Assembly: GCA_021772055.1 (NCBI GenBank)
Contig: JAETNR010000004.1
Location: 89,424-153,423 of the forward strand
From: Blautia sp.
Lineage (GTDB): Bacteria; Bacillota; Clostridia; Lachnospirales; Lachnospiraceae
Direction: 5' to 3'
DNA: 64,000 nt
Shown here one piece after another: positions 30,164-39,387 of the stretch. The notes below the pieces were generated by a model. That model was not told where the DNA came from. It saw nothing but the letters and a program-made list of their open reading frames with translations, and made no database searches. A program made the position numbers and the translations under genes. Numbering within the stretch: position 1 is the first letter of the stretch; the number at the start of each line of letters is the position of its first letter.

Positions 30164-31777
30164 ATGAAGAAAAAAATAACCGCAGCGATTATGTGTACTC
30201 TGATGGCTGCAACCACCATGTTTGGTTCTGTGCCTGTGATGGCAGAAGGAGAGCAGGTGCTGAATACCTACCGCAGGAACGAACCTGCAACACTGGACCG
30301 TGTAGCTCCCACCATTGATGAGTCAGGCAAATATATCCTTCACGATGCTTCGGAACCGCTGGTTCGTATTGTGAATGGAGTGACAACAGAGGCAGGCTGT
30401 GAATCCTACGAATATGATGAAGAGAACCTGACTTACACCTTTAAGCTTCGTGAGAATTACTGGGAGGATGGTGTTCAGGTAAAGGCTGCTGATTATTTGT
30501 ATTCCTTCCAGCGTATGGTTGATCCGGATACTGCTTACGGCTATGTGTCTGATCTGTACTGCATTGAAAATGCAGAGGCAATCAATGCAGGTGAGAAAGA
30601 AGTTTCCGAGCTTGGGGTGACCGCTCCGGATGATATGACCCTTGTTGTTAAGCTTAACGAGGTAACCCCGGCGTTTCTGCAAGTAGTTCCTTTGTACCCT
30701 CAGAGACAGGATTTTGTAGAGCAGTGCGGCGATTCTTATGGAATTGATGCAGATAAATTCTTAAGCTGCGGTCCTTTCCGGGTAACGGAATGGGAGCACA
30801 ACAGCTATATTGATATGGTTCCCAACGAAAAGTACTGGGATGCTGCAAACGTAAAACTGGAAAAGGTTCATGTTGCTCTGACAAATGACGCCAATACCCT
30901 TTACAGCTCTATGCTGGCCGGAACTCTGGATTATATGGAAACATCCACACCGGAGTACATAGAGACATTTGAAGGAATGGATGATCTGGTAGTTCAGGAC
31001 AACGTGAGCCCTGCCCTTGGATTTATCGTATTTAACTGTGAAGATGAGCTGATGTCCAATGTTAAGGTACGTCAGGCATTCTCTCTGGCAATTAACAGAG
31101 AATTGTTTACAGAGATGATCTATCATGGACTTTCCTACCCGGCATACGGACTTCTTTCCAGCGCCAACGGTATTGACGGCGTTTCCTTCCGGGATAAAGT
31201 GGAAGAGCCGCTGAAGGCTTTTGCAGAAGAGTCAGCAGATCCCAAGGAATTACTGATTGAAGGCCTTACAGAGCTTGGCATGGATCCGGATCCGGCGAAC
31301 CTGACGGTGACCTTAAGCACTGGCTCCACCTCTGCAGCTGCTCAGAACAGTATGGCGGTATTCCAGCAGTGTTTCCTGGAAACACTTGGCGTAACAATGG
31401 TTTCGGATGCTACAGAATGGGCTACCTTCTGGAATGACTGCAAGGGCGGCGATTTCCAGATGGCATATCTGGCATGGTCCGGCGAAGTGGATGTCTCCTT
31501 CCTGTTTAATCTGTTCTTAAGTGATTCCGCACAGATGCCCTGCTTCTACTACACAGAAGAATTTGATGAAATTGTGAAAAAAGCCAACAAATCAACTGAT
31601 GCGGAAGAACGCTTCCAGTTATACGGCGAGGCTGAAAAAATGATTATTGTTGACCAGTGCCAGATTGCGCCGGTTTATTATGAAGTAAACAGATCTGTGC
31701 TTCGCTCCAAAGTGAAAAACTGGGATTACAATGTATTTTCCACTGCAGGACGTAAGGACGTTTATATTGAAGAATAA
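30164..31777 (+). CDS. oppA: oligopeptide/peptide ABC transporter substrate-binding protein
   Basis: 537 aa SBP_bac_5 type: LNTYRRNEPATLDRV, YTFKLRENYWEDGVQVKAADYLYSFQRMVDP, VRQAFSLAINRE. Confidence 0.92.
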   Translation: MKKKITAAIMCTLMAATTMFGSVPVMAEGEQVLNTYRRNEPATLDRVAPTIDESGKYILHDASEPLVRIVNGVTTEAGCESYEYDEENLTYTFKLRENYWEDGVQVKAADYLYSFQRMVDPDTAYGYVSDLYCIENAEAINAGEKEVSELGVTAPDDMTLVVKLNEVTPAFLQVVPLYPQRQDFVEQCGDSYGIDADKFLSCGPFRVTEWEHNSYIDMVPNEKYWDAANVKLEKVHVALTNDANTLYSSMLAGTLDYMETSTPEYIETFEGMDDLVVQDNVSPALGFIVFNCEDELMSNVKVRQAFSLAINRELFTEMIYHGLSYPAYGLLSSANGIDGVSFRDKVEEPLKAFAEESADPKELLIEGLTELGMDPDPANLTVTLSTGSTSAAAQNSMAVFQQCFLETLGVTMVSDATEWATFWNDCKGGDFQMAYLAWSGEVDVSFLFNLFLSDSAQMPCFYYTEEFDEIVKKANKSTDAEERFQLYGEAEKMIIVDQCQIAPVYYEVNRSVLRSKVKNWDYNVFSTAGRKDVYIEE

Positions 31778-31791
31778 TTTATGAAGGTATC

Positions 31792-31831
31792 AAAAAGCCA
31801 GGGGGACCGAAAATGGTTCCTCCTGGTTTTT
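31792..31831 (+). terminator. intercistronic terminator-like hairpin after oppA
   Basis: aaaaagccagggggaccgaaaatggttcctcctggtttttgt. Confidence 0.7.
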
Positions 31832-31838
31832 GTACCTT

Positions 31839-31886
31839 GGAGCATATTTGAAAGCCGGCCGCCCGGATGGCTTTCAAATGTGCTCC
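31839..31886 (+). other. 18-bp stem hairpin between oppA and oppB
   Basis: ggagcatatttgaaagcc / ggctttcaaatgtgctcc, one mismatch position, 12-nt loop, immediately before oppB RBS. Confidence 0.8.
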
Positions 31887-31908
31887 GATAAGAAAGGAGG
31901 AGCGCAGA

Positions 31909-32841
31909 ATGAAAAAATATGTGGGAAAAAGAATTATTTACATGTTTTTCGTTTTGCTTGTTGTAACAACGATTACATTCTTTATGATGCATAATATCCC
32001 CGGGGATCCTTTGACGGCTCTTGTGCAGAAACTTCCGGAACAGACGAAGGCAAACTATTATGCAAAATACGGTCTGGATAAACCGGTATGGGAACAGTTT
32101 CTTTTGTTTCTGAAAGGGATCTTTACCGAGGGCTCCCTGGGAGAATCCATCCGTTATCCCGGACGAATGGTAAATGATATGCTGGCAAAATACTCCGTAA
32201 GCTCAGGAGAGATCGGACTGACTGCTGTTGCAGTGGGCTTTTTGCTTGGGATTATGATGGGTGTGGTATCAGCTCTTAAGAGAAACAAACTGCCGGACAA
32301 GCTGATCAGTGTCATTGCGATTATTGGCGTTTCCCTTCCCACCTTCGTGGTGGCATCCGTACTTCAGTATGTCTTTACTGTAAAGTTTCCCATCCTTCCG
32401 ACTATGGGCTGGGGAAGCCCCAAACATATGGTTCTTCCGATTATCTGCATGGCGCTGTCCCCTCTGGCAACCTATACGAGATATATGCGTTCCAGTGTAT
32501 TGGATGTGGTAAATCAGGATTATATTACTATGGCAGAAGCCAAGGGCATGAGCTTTGGAATGATCGTCAGAAGACATATCCTCAGGAATTCCATTCTTCC
32601 GTCACTGACGATTCTGGGGCCGAACATCGCGGATGTATTCACCGGTTCTTTTATTATTGAATCCATATTTAGTATTCCCGGTCTGGGAAGCTATTATATT
32701 ACCGCAGTCACGGACAGAGATTTCCCCATGATCATTGGTTCCACTATGTTCTATACAGGAATTTATATTCTCGCTCTTTTGATCGTGGACATCCTGTATG
32801 TAGTCATTGACCCGAGAATCCGGCTGTCTGAGCCAAACTAA
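31909..32841 (+). CDS. oppB: peptide ABC transporter permease OppB
   Basis: Likely ATG at 31909 after agaaaggagg (listed ORF starts at 31867); BPD permease motif YMRSSVLDVVNQDYITMAEAKGMS. Confidence 0.93.
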   Translation: MKKYVGKRIIYMFFVLLVVTTITFFMMHNIPGDPLTALVQKLPEQTKANYYAKYGLDKPVWEQFLLFLKGIFTEGSLGESIRYPGRMVNDMLAKYSVSSGEIGLTAVAVGFLLGIMMGVVSALKRNKLPDKLISVIAIIGVSLPTFVVASVLQYVFTVKFPILPTMGWGSPKHMVLPIICMALSPLATYTRYMRSSVLDVVNQDYITMAEAKGMSFGMIVRRHILRNSILPSLTILGPNIADVFTGSFIIESIFSIPGLGSYYITAVTDRDFPMIIGSTMFYTGIYILALLIVDILYVVIDPRIRLSEPN

Positions 32842-32878
32842 AGTGAGCATGTTTTGAGAAAGGCGGATAGAAAGTTTT

Positions 32879-33802
32879 ATGGAAGATAAGCATTTTACAG
32901 ATGCCCAGTTTGAGATCGTGGGCTGCAGCGATGCAGATGCGGAGAAACTGGGCAGACCTCAGACAACCTACTGGAAGGATGCCTGGAGAAGACTGAAGAA
33001 AAATCATCTGGCAATGATCGCTATGATACTTCTGATCCTGATCATTGCTTTGACGATATTCGGGCCTGCCATCAGCGGCTATGAATATGAAAAAATGAGT
33101 GCTGATATGAACCAGGGACCCAGCATGAAGCATTGGTTTGGGACAGATTCTCTGGGAAGGGATTTATTTGCCCGGGTATGGGCAGGCGGCCGTGTTTCCA
33201 TCATTATCGGTGTCGTGGGCGCGGTGATCACGACCATCATCGGCAGCATTTATGGCAGCATCTCTGCCTTTATAGGGGGAAGAACAGATTCTGTTATGAT
33301 GCGTATCGTGGAGATCATCAGCAGTATTCCTTACCTGATCGTGGTAATCCTGCTTTCTCTGATGCTGAATGATTCCGGCATAGGAAGTATTCTCCTGGCT
33401 TTGTGCCTGGTAGGATGGTGCCCTACGGCCCGTCTTGTGCGGGGACAGATCCTTCAGCTTTCCAGTGCGGAATATGTGACAGCAGCCAAAACTTTAGGGG
33501 TTCCCGGCTGGAAGATCATTACGCGGCACATGATTCCCAATACCCTAAGTGTGATCATTGTCAATCTGACATTCCGAATCCCGGGATATATTTTCAGCGA
33601 ATCCTTTTTAAGTTATGTAGGTCTTGGAATTAAAACACCGGACACCAGCTGGGGTATGCTGGCAGCTAGTGCGCAGCCCAATATTTTCTTTTACCCGTAT
33701 CAGCTGTTTTTTCCAGCGTTGATGATCGGCCTTACGATGCTGTCCTTCACCCTGTTCGGTGACGGACTCAGGGATGCGCTGGATCCGAAGCTTCGTCGAT
33801 AG
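32879..33802 (+). CDS. oppC: peptide ABC transporter permease OppC
   Basis: HWFGTDSLGRDLFARVWAGGRVSIIIG; EYVTAAKTLGVPGWKIITRHMIPN. Confidence 0.94.
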   Translation: MEDKHFTDAQFEIVGCSDADAEKLGRPQTTYWKDAWRRLKKNHLAMIAMILLILIIALTIFGPAISGYEYEKMSADMNQGPSMKHWFGTDSLGRDLFARVWAGGRVSIIIGVVGAVITTIIGSIYGSISAFIGGRTDSVMMRIVEIISSIPYLIVVILLSLMLNDSGIGSILLALCLVGWCPTARLVRGQILQLSSAEYVTAAKTLGVPGWKIITRHMIPNTLSVIIVNLTFRIPGYIFSESFLSYVGLGIKTPDTSWGMLAASAQPNIFFYPYQLFFPALMIGLTMLSFTLFGDGLRDALDPKLRR

Positions 33803-33813
33803 GAGGTAGGAAA

Positions 33814-34833
33814 ATGAGTCGTTTGCTGGAAGTAGAAAATTTACAGGTATCTTTTCACACATATGCCGGTGAGGTAAAGGCAGTAAGAGGTGTGACGTTT
33901 GGAGTAGAAAAAGGAGAGACGCTGGCAATGGTGGGAGAATCCGGATGCGGAAAATCCGTAACAGCCAAGGCCTTGATGCGTCTGTTTGAACGGACTGCCG
34001 GTGAGATCATGCCGGGTTCCGGGATCACGTTCGACGGAACGGATGTCCTGGCTTTGAATAAGAAGGCGCTGCATGCATTCCGGGGTGCGGAAATCGGCAT
34101 GATCTTTCAGGATCCCATGACTTCTCTTGATCCTACAATGACTGTGGGAAAACAGGTGGGAGAGTGCCTGATGGTACATAAGGGAATCAGCATGAAGGAG
34201 GCAGTGAAGCAGGCGGTGGATCTGCTGCGCCTGGTGGAAATCCCAAATCCGGAAGAAAGAGTCAAGGCCTATCCTCATCAGCTTTCCGGGGGAATGCGGC
34301 AGAGAGTTGTGATTGCCACTGCACTGGCCTGCAGCCCGAAGCTTCTGATCGCGGATGAGCCCACCACAGCACTTGACGTAACCATACAGGCGCAGGTGCT
34401 GGATTTGTTAAGAAATTTAAAAGAGAAACTTGGCACTGCCATTATACTGGTTACCCATGATCTGGGAATCGTGGCTGATTTTGCAGACCGCATCCAGGTA
34501 ATGTATGCGGGGGTAATTGTGGAAGAAGGAACAAAACAGGAGATTTTCAAGGAGTGTGACCATCCCTATACCTGGGCATTGCTTCGCTCCATTCCTACGG
34601 ATGATTCCTCGAAGGAGATGCTTTATTCCCTGAAGGGAACACCGCCGGATTTGATTATGGAACAGAAGGGCTGTCCTTTTGCGTCACGTTGTGAATACTG
34701 TATGCCTGTCTGCAAGGAATATGCACCGGAGTTTACGGTAAAAAGCCGGACACACAGGGTAGCCTGCTGGCTGCAGCATGAGAAGGCCCCAAGGATTCGG
34801 CGGCCTGTGGGACTGGGAGGTGAAATACGATGA
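33814..34833 (+). CDS. oppD: peptide ABC transporter ATPase OppD
   Basis: [48 protein letters not shown]-terminal oligo_HPY. Confidence 0.95.
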   Translation: MSRLLEVENLQVSFHTYAGEVKAVRGVTFGVEKGETLAMVGESGCGKSVTAKALMRLFERTAGEIMPGSGITFDGTDVLALNKKALHAFRGAEIGMIFQDPMTSLDPTMTVGKQVGECLMVHKGISMKEAVKQAVDLLRLVEIPNPEERVKAYPHQLSGGMRQRVVIATALACSPKLLIADEPTTALDVTIQAQVLDLLRNLKEKLGTAIILVTHDLGIVADFADRIQVMYAGVIVEEGTKQEIFKECDHPYTWALLRSIPTDDSSKEMLYSLKGTPPDLIMEQKGCPFASRCEYCMPVCKEYAPEFTVKSRTHRVACWLQHEKAPRIRRPVGLGGEIR

Positions 34834-35792
34834 GTGACATGATTTTGCAGGTAGAAAACCTGAAGCAATATTTTTCCATTGGAAAGAACCGGGTTGTAAA
34901 GGCAGTGGATGACATTAGTTTTTCTATCAGACGGGGAGAAACCTTCGGCCTGGTAGGAGAATCGGGCTGCGGAAAATCCACCACAGGACGGAGTGTTCTG
35001 GGAATCACGAAGCCAACGGCAGGAAGGATCCTGTATGACGGGACAGACATTGCCGCTTACACCAAAGCCCAGAAGCTCCAGTTTAAGAAAAGGGCGCAGA
35101 TGATCTTTCAGGATCCCTATGCCTGTCTGGATCCCCGTATGACGATAGGAAGCATCATCAAGGAGGGAATGGACGTCCATTTCCATTATTCCAGGAAAGA
35201 ATCGGATGAAAAGGTGGGTGACCTTCTGAATAAGGTGGGACTGACGGAGGATTATGCTTCCCGGTTTCCTCATGAGCTTTCCGGAGGACAGAGGCAGAGA
35301 ATCGGAATCGCAAGGGCACTGGCCGTGGAACCGGAATTTATTGTGTGCGATGAGCCGATTGCAGCGCTGGATGTTTCCATCCAGGCACAGGTGGTGAACT
35401 TGATGATGAAGGTGCAGAGGGAGCGCGGGCATGCCTACCTCTTTATCTCCCACGATCTGTCCATGGTGCGTTATATTTCCGACCACATCGGGGTGATGTA
35501 TCTCGGATCCCTGGTGGAGATGGCGCCGAAGGATGAGATTTACGGACATCCCCTGCATCCGTATACAAAAGCATTGTTTTCTGCTATTCCAAAGCCTGAT
35601 CCGGATCTGAATTGGGCAAAGACCAGAGTGAAGCTGGAAGGAGAAGTTCCAAGCCCTATTAATACACCGGCGGGTTGTAAATTCTGTGCCCGCTGTCCTT
35701 ATGGGGATGAACGGTGCAGACAGGAAACACCGAAGCTTCTTGATGTAGGAGGCGGCCATATGGTGGCATGCCATAAGTTAGAGGAAATGTAG
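34830..35792 (+). CDS. oppF: peptide ABC transporter ATPase OppF
   Basis: [47 protein letters not shown]; 4-bp overlap with oppD. Confidence 0.95.
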   Translation: MSDMILQVENLKQYFSIGKNRVVKAVDDISFSIRRGETFGLVGESGCGKSTTGRSVLGITKPTAGRILYDGTDIAAYTKAQKLQFKKRAQMIFQDPYACLDPRMTIGSIIKEGMDVHFHYSRKESDEKVGDLLNKVGLTEDYASRFPHELSGGQRQRIGIARALAVEPEFIVCDEPIAALDVSIQAQVVNLMMKVQRERGHAYLFISHDLSMVRYISDHIGVMYLGSLVEMAPKDEIYGHPLHPYTKALFSAIPKPDPDLNWAKTRVKLEGEVPSPINTPAGCKFCARCPYGDERCRQETPKLLDVGGGHMVACHKLEEM

Positions 35793-35814
35793 AAATCCGG
35801 GGACAGAGGATAAC

Positions 35815-36531
35815 ATGAACGATACATATGAAATCAGGCCTGTGGGTGATCGGGCCCTTCAGGTGGTTTTTGAACAGAAAATAGAGGAAAAGGTGAATGA
35901 AAAGGTCATGGCATTGCGGGAAAAGCTTACCTGCAATCCCAGGGCCTTTTTGGGTGTTCCAGCCGGAGCAGTCCTTGAGATGATCCCGGCGTTTGCCTCT
36001 CTTTTGATCTATTATGATCCCTTAAGAACAGACTATCAGTCCATGAAGGAAATGCTGGAGTTTCTGCTTTTGGACATGGGAGACCAAAAGCAGTCGAAAG
36101 GCCGTCTCATAGAGATTCCGGTGTGCTACGGAGGAAGGTACGGAGAGGATTTAGACTTTGTTGCAAAGCATGCCGGCTTGTCAAAAGAGGAAGTCATACA
36201 GATCCACAGCGGCCGTGACTACCGCATCTATATGCTGGGTTTTTTGCCGGGCTTTCCGTATCTTGGGGGAATGGATGAGCGCATTTTTACACCAAGGCTT
36301 GAAAGTCCCAGAACCAGAATCCCTGCGGGAAGTGTAGGCATCGGCGGGGAGCAGACCGGTATTTACCCAATGGAATCTCCCGGAGGATGGCAGCTGATCG
36401 GACGTACCCCGGTGAAGCTTTTTAATCCGCAGAAAAACGGAGAGCTGCCTTATGAGGCAGGGGATTGGATACGGTTTATTCCTATCAGTGAGAAGGAATA
36501 TGAGAAATTATATCAGGAAGAGCATGAATAA
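35815..36531 (+). CDS. pxpB: 5-oxoprolinase subunit PxpB (KipI family)
   Basis: GDRALQVVFEQKI, HSGRDYRIYMLGFLPGFPYLGGMDERI, PRTRIPAGSVGIGGEQTGIYPMESPGGWQLIGRTP. Confidence 0.94.
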   Translation: MNDTYEIRPVGDRALQVVFEQKIEEKVNEKVMALREKLTCNPRAFLGVPAGAVLEMIPAFASLLIYYDPLRTDYQSMKEMLEFLLLDMGDQKQSKGRLIEIPVCYGGRYGEDLDFVAKHAGLSKEEVIQIHSGRDYRIYMLGFLPGFPYLGGMDERIFTPRLESPRTRIPAGSVGIGGEQTGIYPMESPGGWQLIGRTPVKLFNPQKNGELPYEAGDWIRFIPISEKEYEKLYQEEHE

Positions 36532-36557
36532 ACAAGGAAAACAGGACGGGAAAAACA

Positions 36558-37682
36558 ATGGAGTTGGAAATTTTGTCTGTGGGCCCCATGGCAACGATAC
36601 AGGATCTGGGACGGCATGGATTTGGAAGCAGGGGGTACCGGGTATGCGGTGCATGTGATAAATATGCCATGCGCCTGGCAAACCTTCTGGCATGGAATCT
36701 GGAAGAGGACGGGAATCGTCCGGTAGTGGAATTTACTTTGTTCGGGGGCAGGATCCGGTTTTGGGAGGATGGCCTGATCGCATTGACAGGGGCGGATATG
36801 GAACCGGCTCTGGACGGAAAGCCGATTCCCATGTACCGGACGATATCTGTTTCTTCCGGGCAGGTGCTGGAGCTTAAGACGGCAAAAAGCGGCCTTCGCA
36901 CGTATCTGGCTGTCAATGGAGGAATGGACGTTCCTATGGTTATGGGAAGCTGTTCCACAGATCTGGTCTGCGGTATCGGCGGCCTGAACGGAAGAGCACT
37001 GAAGGCGGGAGACCGGCTGAAAACTTTTTTTGCATCACAGCCATGGCGTGATGGGAAACAGGCACTGCGTTTATTTGACAGCCTGCTTAAAAAGAATGCG
37101 GAATTTATTTTGACAGAGAATCTTTTCTGGGTGAAGAACGCTTCCTTCCGCTATCGCTGTATGGGGCAGGAACTGATTCCGGTTCTGCGCTCAGTGCCCG
37201 GTCCTCAGGAGGATGCCTTTTCCGGGGAGACCCTGGATGTGCTGAGACGAAGCATTTACCATGTTGGAAAGGATTCTGACCGGATGGCCTGCAGGCTTTC
37301 AGGCCCGCTGCTGGAAGCAAAGGATGGATATGATATTGTATCAGATGGTATTGTGGAGGGGTCTGTACAGGTTTCTGCCAATGGGCAGCCTATGGTGATG
37401 CTGGCGGATCATCAGACCACCGGAGGGTATGCAAAGATCGGTACTGTGATCAGCCCGGATATCTCCGCCATTGCCCAGAGAAAACCGGGAGAACCGATTG
37501 GATTCTCCCTGATTTCCCCAAAGGAGGCAAACGAGGCCTGCAGACTGGAGGAGAAAAAGCTTCGATGGCTGAGGGAAAAGCTGCTGGTACATTTAAAAAG
37601 ACATGCAGCTCACAGCGATGCAGAGATTTTTCGAAATGTAAAAAGGAGGATGGAAAATGATTTCAATCGATTTGAACTGTGA
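36558..37682 (+). CDS. pxpC: 5-oxoprolinase subunit PxpC (KipA family)
   Basis: GPMATIQDLGRHGFGSRGYRVCGACDKYAMRLAN, GGMDVPMVMGSCSTD, SDRMACRLSGP, GSVQVSANGQPMVMLADHQTTGGYAKIG. Confidence 0.94.
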   Translation: MELEILSVGPMATIQDLGRHGFGSRGYRVCGACDKYAMRLANLLAWNLEEDGNRPVVEFTLFGGRIRFWEDGLIALTGADMEPALDGKPIPMYRTISVSSGQVLELKTAKSGLRTYLAVNGGMDVPMVMGSCSTDLVCGIGGLNGRALKAGDRLKTFFASQPWRDGKQALRLFDSLLKKNAEFILTENLFWVKNASFRYRCMGQELIPVLRSVPGPQEDAFSGETLDVLRRSIYHVGKDSDRMACRLSGPLLEAKDGYDIVSDGIVEGSVQVSANGQPMVMLADHQTTGGYAKIGTVISPDISAIAQRKPGEPIGFSLISPKEANEACRLEEKKLRWLREKLLVHLKRHAAHSDAEIFRNVKRRMENDFNRFEL

Positions 37683-38391
37683 TCTGGGAGAGAGTTTTGG
37701 CGCCTACCGGATCGGTATGGATGAGCAGGTAATCCCCTATATCACTTCTGCCAATATTGCCTGCGGCTTTCATGCAGGGGATCCCCAGGTCATGGCAAAA
37801 ACCGTAGCCATGTGCAGGAAATACGGTGTCCATGTTGGCGCCCATCCCGGTTATCCTGACCTGAATGGGTTTGGAAGAAGGGACATGAATGTGAGCCCGG
37901 AAGAGGTAAGGAATGATGTCATATATCAGGTCGGCGCTTTGAAGGCTTTTTGTGACAGTGAAGGCGTTCCTCTTTGCCATGTGAAGCCTCATGGAGCGTT
38001 ATATAACAGAGCCGGGAAGGATTATTCTCTGGCTCTTGCGATTTGTCAGGGAATCCGGGCAGTTGATCCGGAGCTGAAGATTATGGCTCTCAGCGGAAGC
38101 TGCATGATTCGGGCAGCGGAAGAAATATCCCTTCCTTATATCAGCGAGGTATTTGCAGACAGAGGGTATCAGGCAGACGGTTCCCTGGTACCGAGAAGCC
38201 TGCCGGGTGCCATGATCCTGGATGAGGACGAAGCGCTGAACCGCGTTCTCCGCATGGCAAGGGAAGGAAAGGTAACGGCTGTAACCGGGGAAGATATTTC
38301 AATCCGGGCGGATTCCGTATGCGTCCACGGAGACGGTGAAAAAGCCCTGGCCTTTGTCAGGAAAATTCGCCAGGCACTTTTGGAAGGATAA
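37657..38391 (+). CDS. pxpA: 5-oxoprolinase subunit PxpA (LamB/YcsF family)
   Basis: DLNCDLGESFGAYRIG, SANIACGFHAGDPQVM, GAHPGYPDLNGFGRR, VKPHGALYN, EVFADRGYQADGSLVPR. Confidence 0.97.
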   Translation: MISIDLNCDLGESFGAYRIGMDEQVIPYITSANIACGFHAGDPQVMAKTVAMCRKYGVHVGAHPGYPDLNGFGRRDMNVSPEEVRNDVIYQVGALKAFCDSEGVPLCHVKPHGALYNRAGKDYSLALAICQGIRAVDPELKIMALSGSCMIRAAEEISLPYISEVFADRGYQADGSLVPRSLPGAMILDEDEALNRVLRMAREGKVTAVTGEDISIRADSVCVHGDGEKALAFVRKIRQALLEG

Positions 38392-38636
38392 AAATCTGTA
38401 TGGAAATCTCTTTGCCCTTTTTTAGAAAAAAATGTTACAAAAAAATGTATGGAAAATTGAAATGAACTATTGGCTGTTTGAAAAGGTTGTATTATAATAA
38501 ATGTATTCCAGAAGATTTTTTATCCGGCAGTGATGTCTGGGCTACAGATGGGGAATACTGCTGGTGTAAAATAGATTCAGGTAATTGTTTTTCTAGGAAT
38601 AAGGGGATTATTTTTTTAAGAGAGGAGAAGTTACAG

Positions 38637-39299
38637 ATGAGAACAGACTTGGAAAAGCCGCGGGGAAATGGCTGGGAGCAGTCCAGCAATTTTGTGAGAC
38701 AGCAGAGTGCTGAGGAGGTTATCAAGAGAAGAAAACCCAGTGATTCGTCCAAAAAAAGACCCAGCAGAAATTCATCTCAGAAGTTCAGCGGCGACAGGGA
38801 TAAAATGTTCCTGATTGCGGGAATCGTGGGAGTTTTTCTGGTAATCATATTAATTTTTACTGCAGGTAAGAGCTGGCAGCGAAGAACGGATAAAAAGGAA
38901 ATTGAACTTCTGAGCCAGCAGAATCAGGAGATGCAGACGAAGATTCAGGAACTGGAGAAGAGTAATACAGAACTGCAGAATACAGTTGCTTCCATTGATA
39001 AGAAGGAGACAACTTCTGAGAATAAGGGAACATCCGCAGCAGGTGAGAACCACGTTCTTCAGACTGCATACAACATGCGGGAGGAGCCGAGTGTGGACTC
39101 CGATGTTCTTGCAGAGGTAGACGAGGGTGCTACAGTGAAGATCATTAAGATGCAGGATGCAGACTGGGCACAGGTGGAGTACAATGGTGTAATCGGCTAT
39201 ATGAAGTGCGGAGACGAATTGCCAGGCATCGGTTCAGGCAGCACCGGTTCTTCCGGAAACAATAGTCCTGAGGATGGATCCGAGCCGTCTGAAGAATAA
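38637..39299 (+). CDS. membrane-anchored bacterial SH3 domain protein
   Basis: Likely ATG at 38637 after agaggag; TM FLIAGIVGVFLVIILIFTAG; coiled coil; SH3 NMREEPSVDSDVLAEVDEGATVKIIKMQDADWAQVEYNGVIGYM. Confidence 0.85.
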   Translation: MRTDLEKPRGNGWEQSSNFVRQQSAEEVIKRRKPSDSSKKRPSRNSSQKFSGDRDKMFLIAGIVGVFLVIILIFTAGKSWQRRTDKKEIELLSQQNQEMQTKIQELEKSNTELQNTVASIDKKETTSENKGTSAAGENHVLQTAYNMREEPSVDSDVLAEVDEGATVKIIKMQDADWAQVEYNGVIGYMKCGDELPGIGSGSTGSSGNNSPEDGSEPSEE

Positions 39300-39325
39300 A
39301 AGAACGAAATATATTATATGTAATC

Positions 39326-39378
39326 AAAAGCTTTCAGCCGGATATTCCATTTCGGAGATGTCCGGCTGAAAGCTTTTT
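39326..39378. terminator. strong bidirectional terminator between convergent genes
   Basis: aaaagctttcagccgga...tccggctgaaagctttttg, 17-bp perfect stem. Confidence 0.9.
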
Positions 39379-39387
39379 GTACGGTAT

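Noticed and set aside
38434-38458. WalR-like sequence tgttacaaaaaaatgtatgg upstream of the SH3 gene
   Set aside because: Spacer is 7 rather than 5 and the second half ends in G, so it does not match TGTWAH-N5-TGTWAH.
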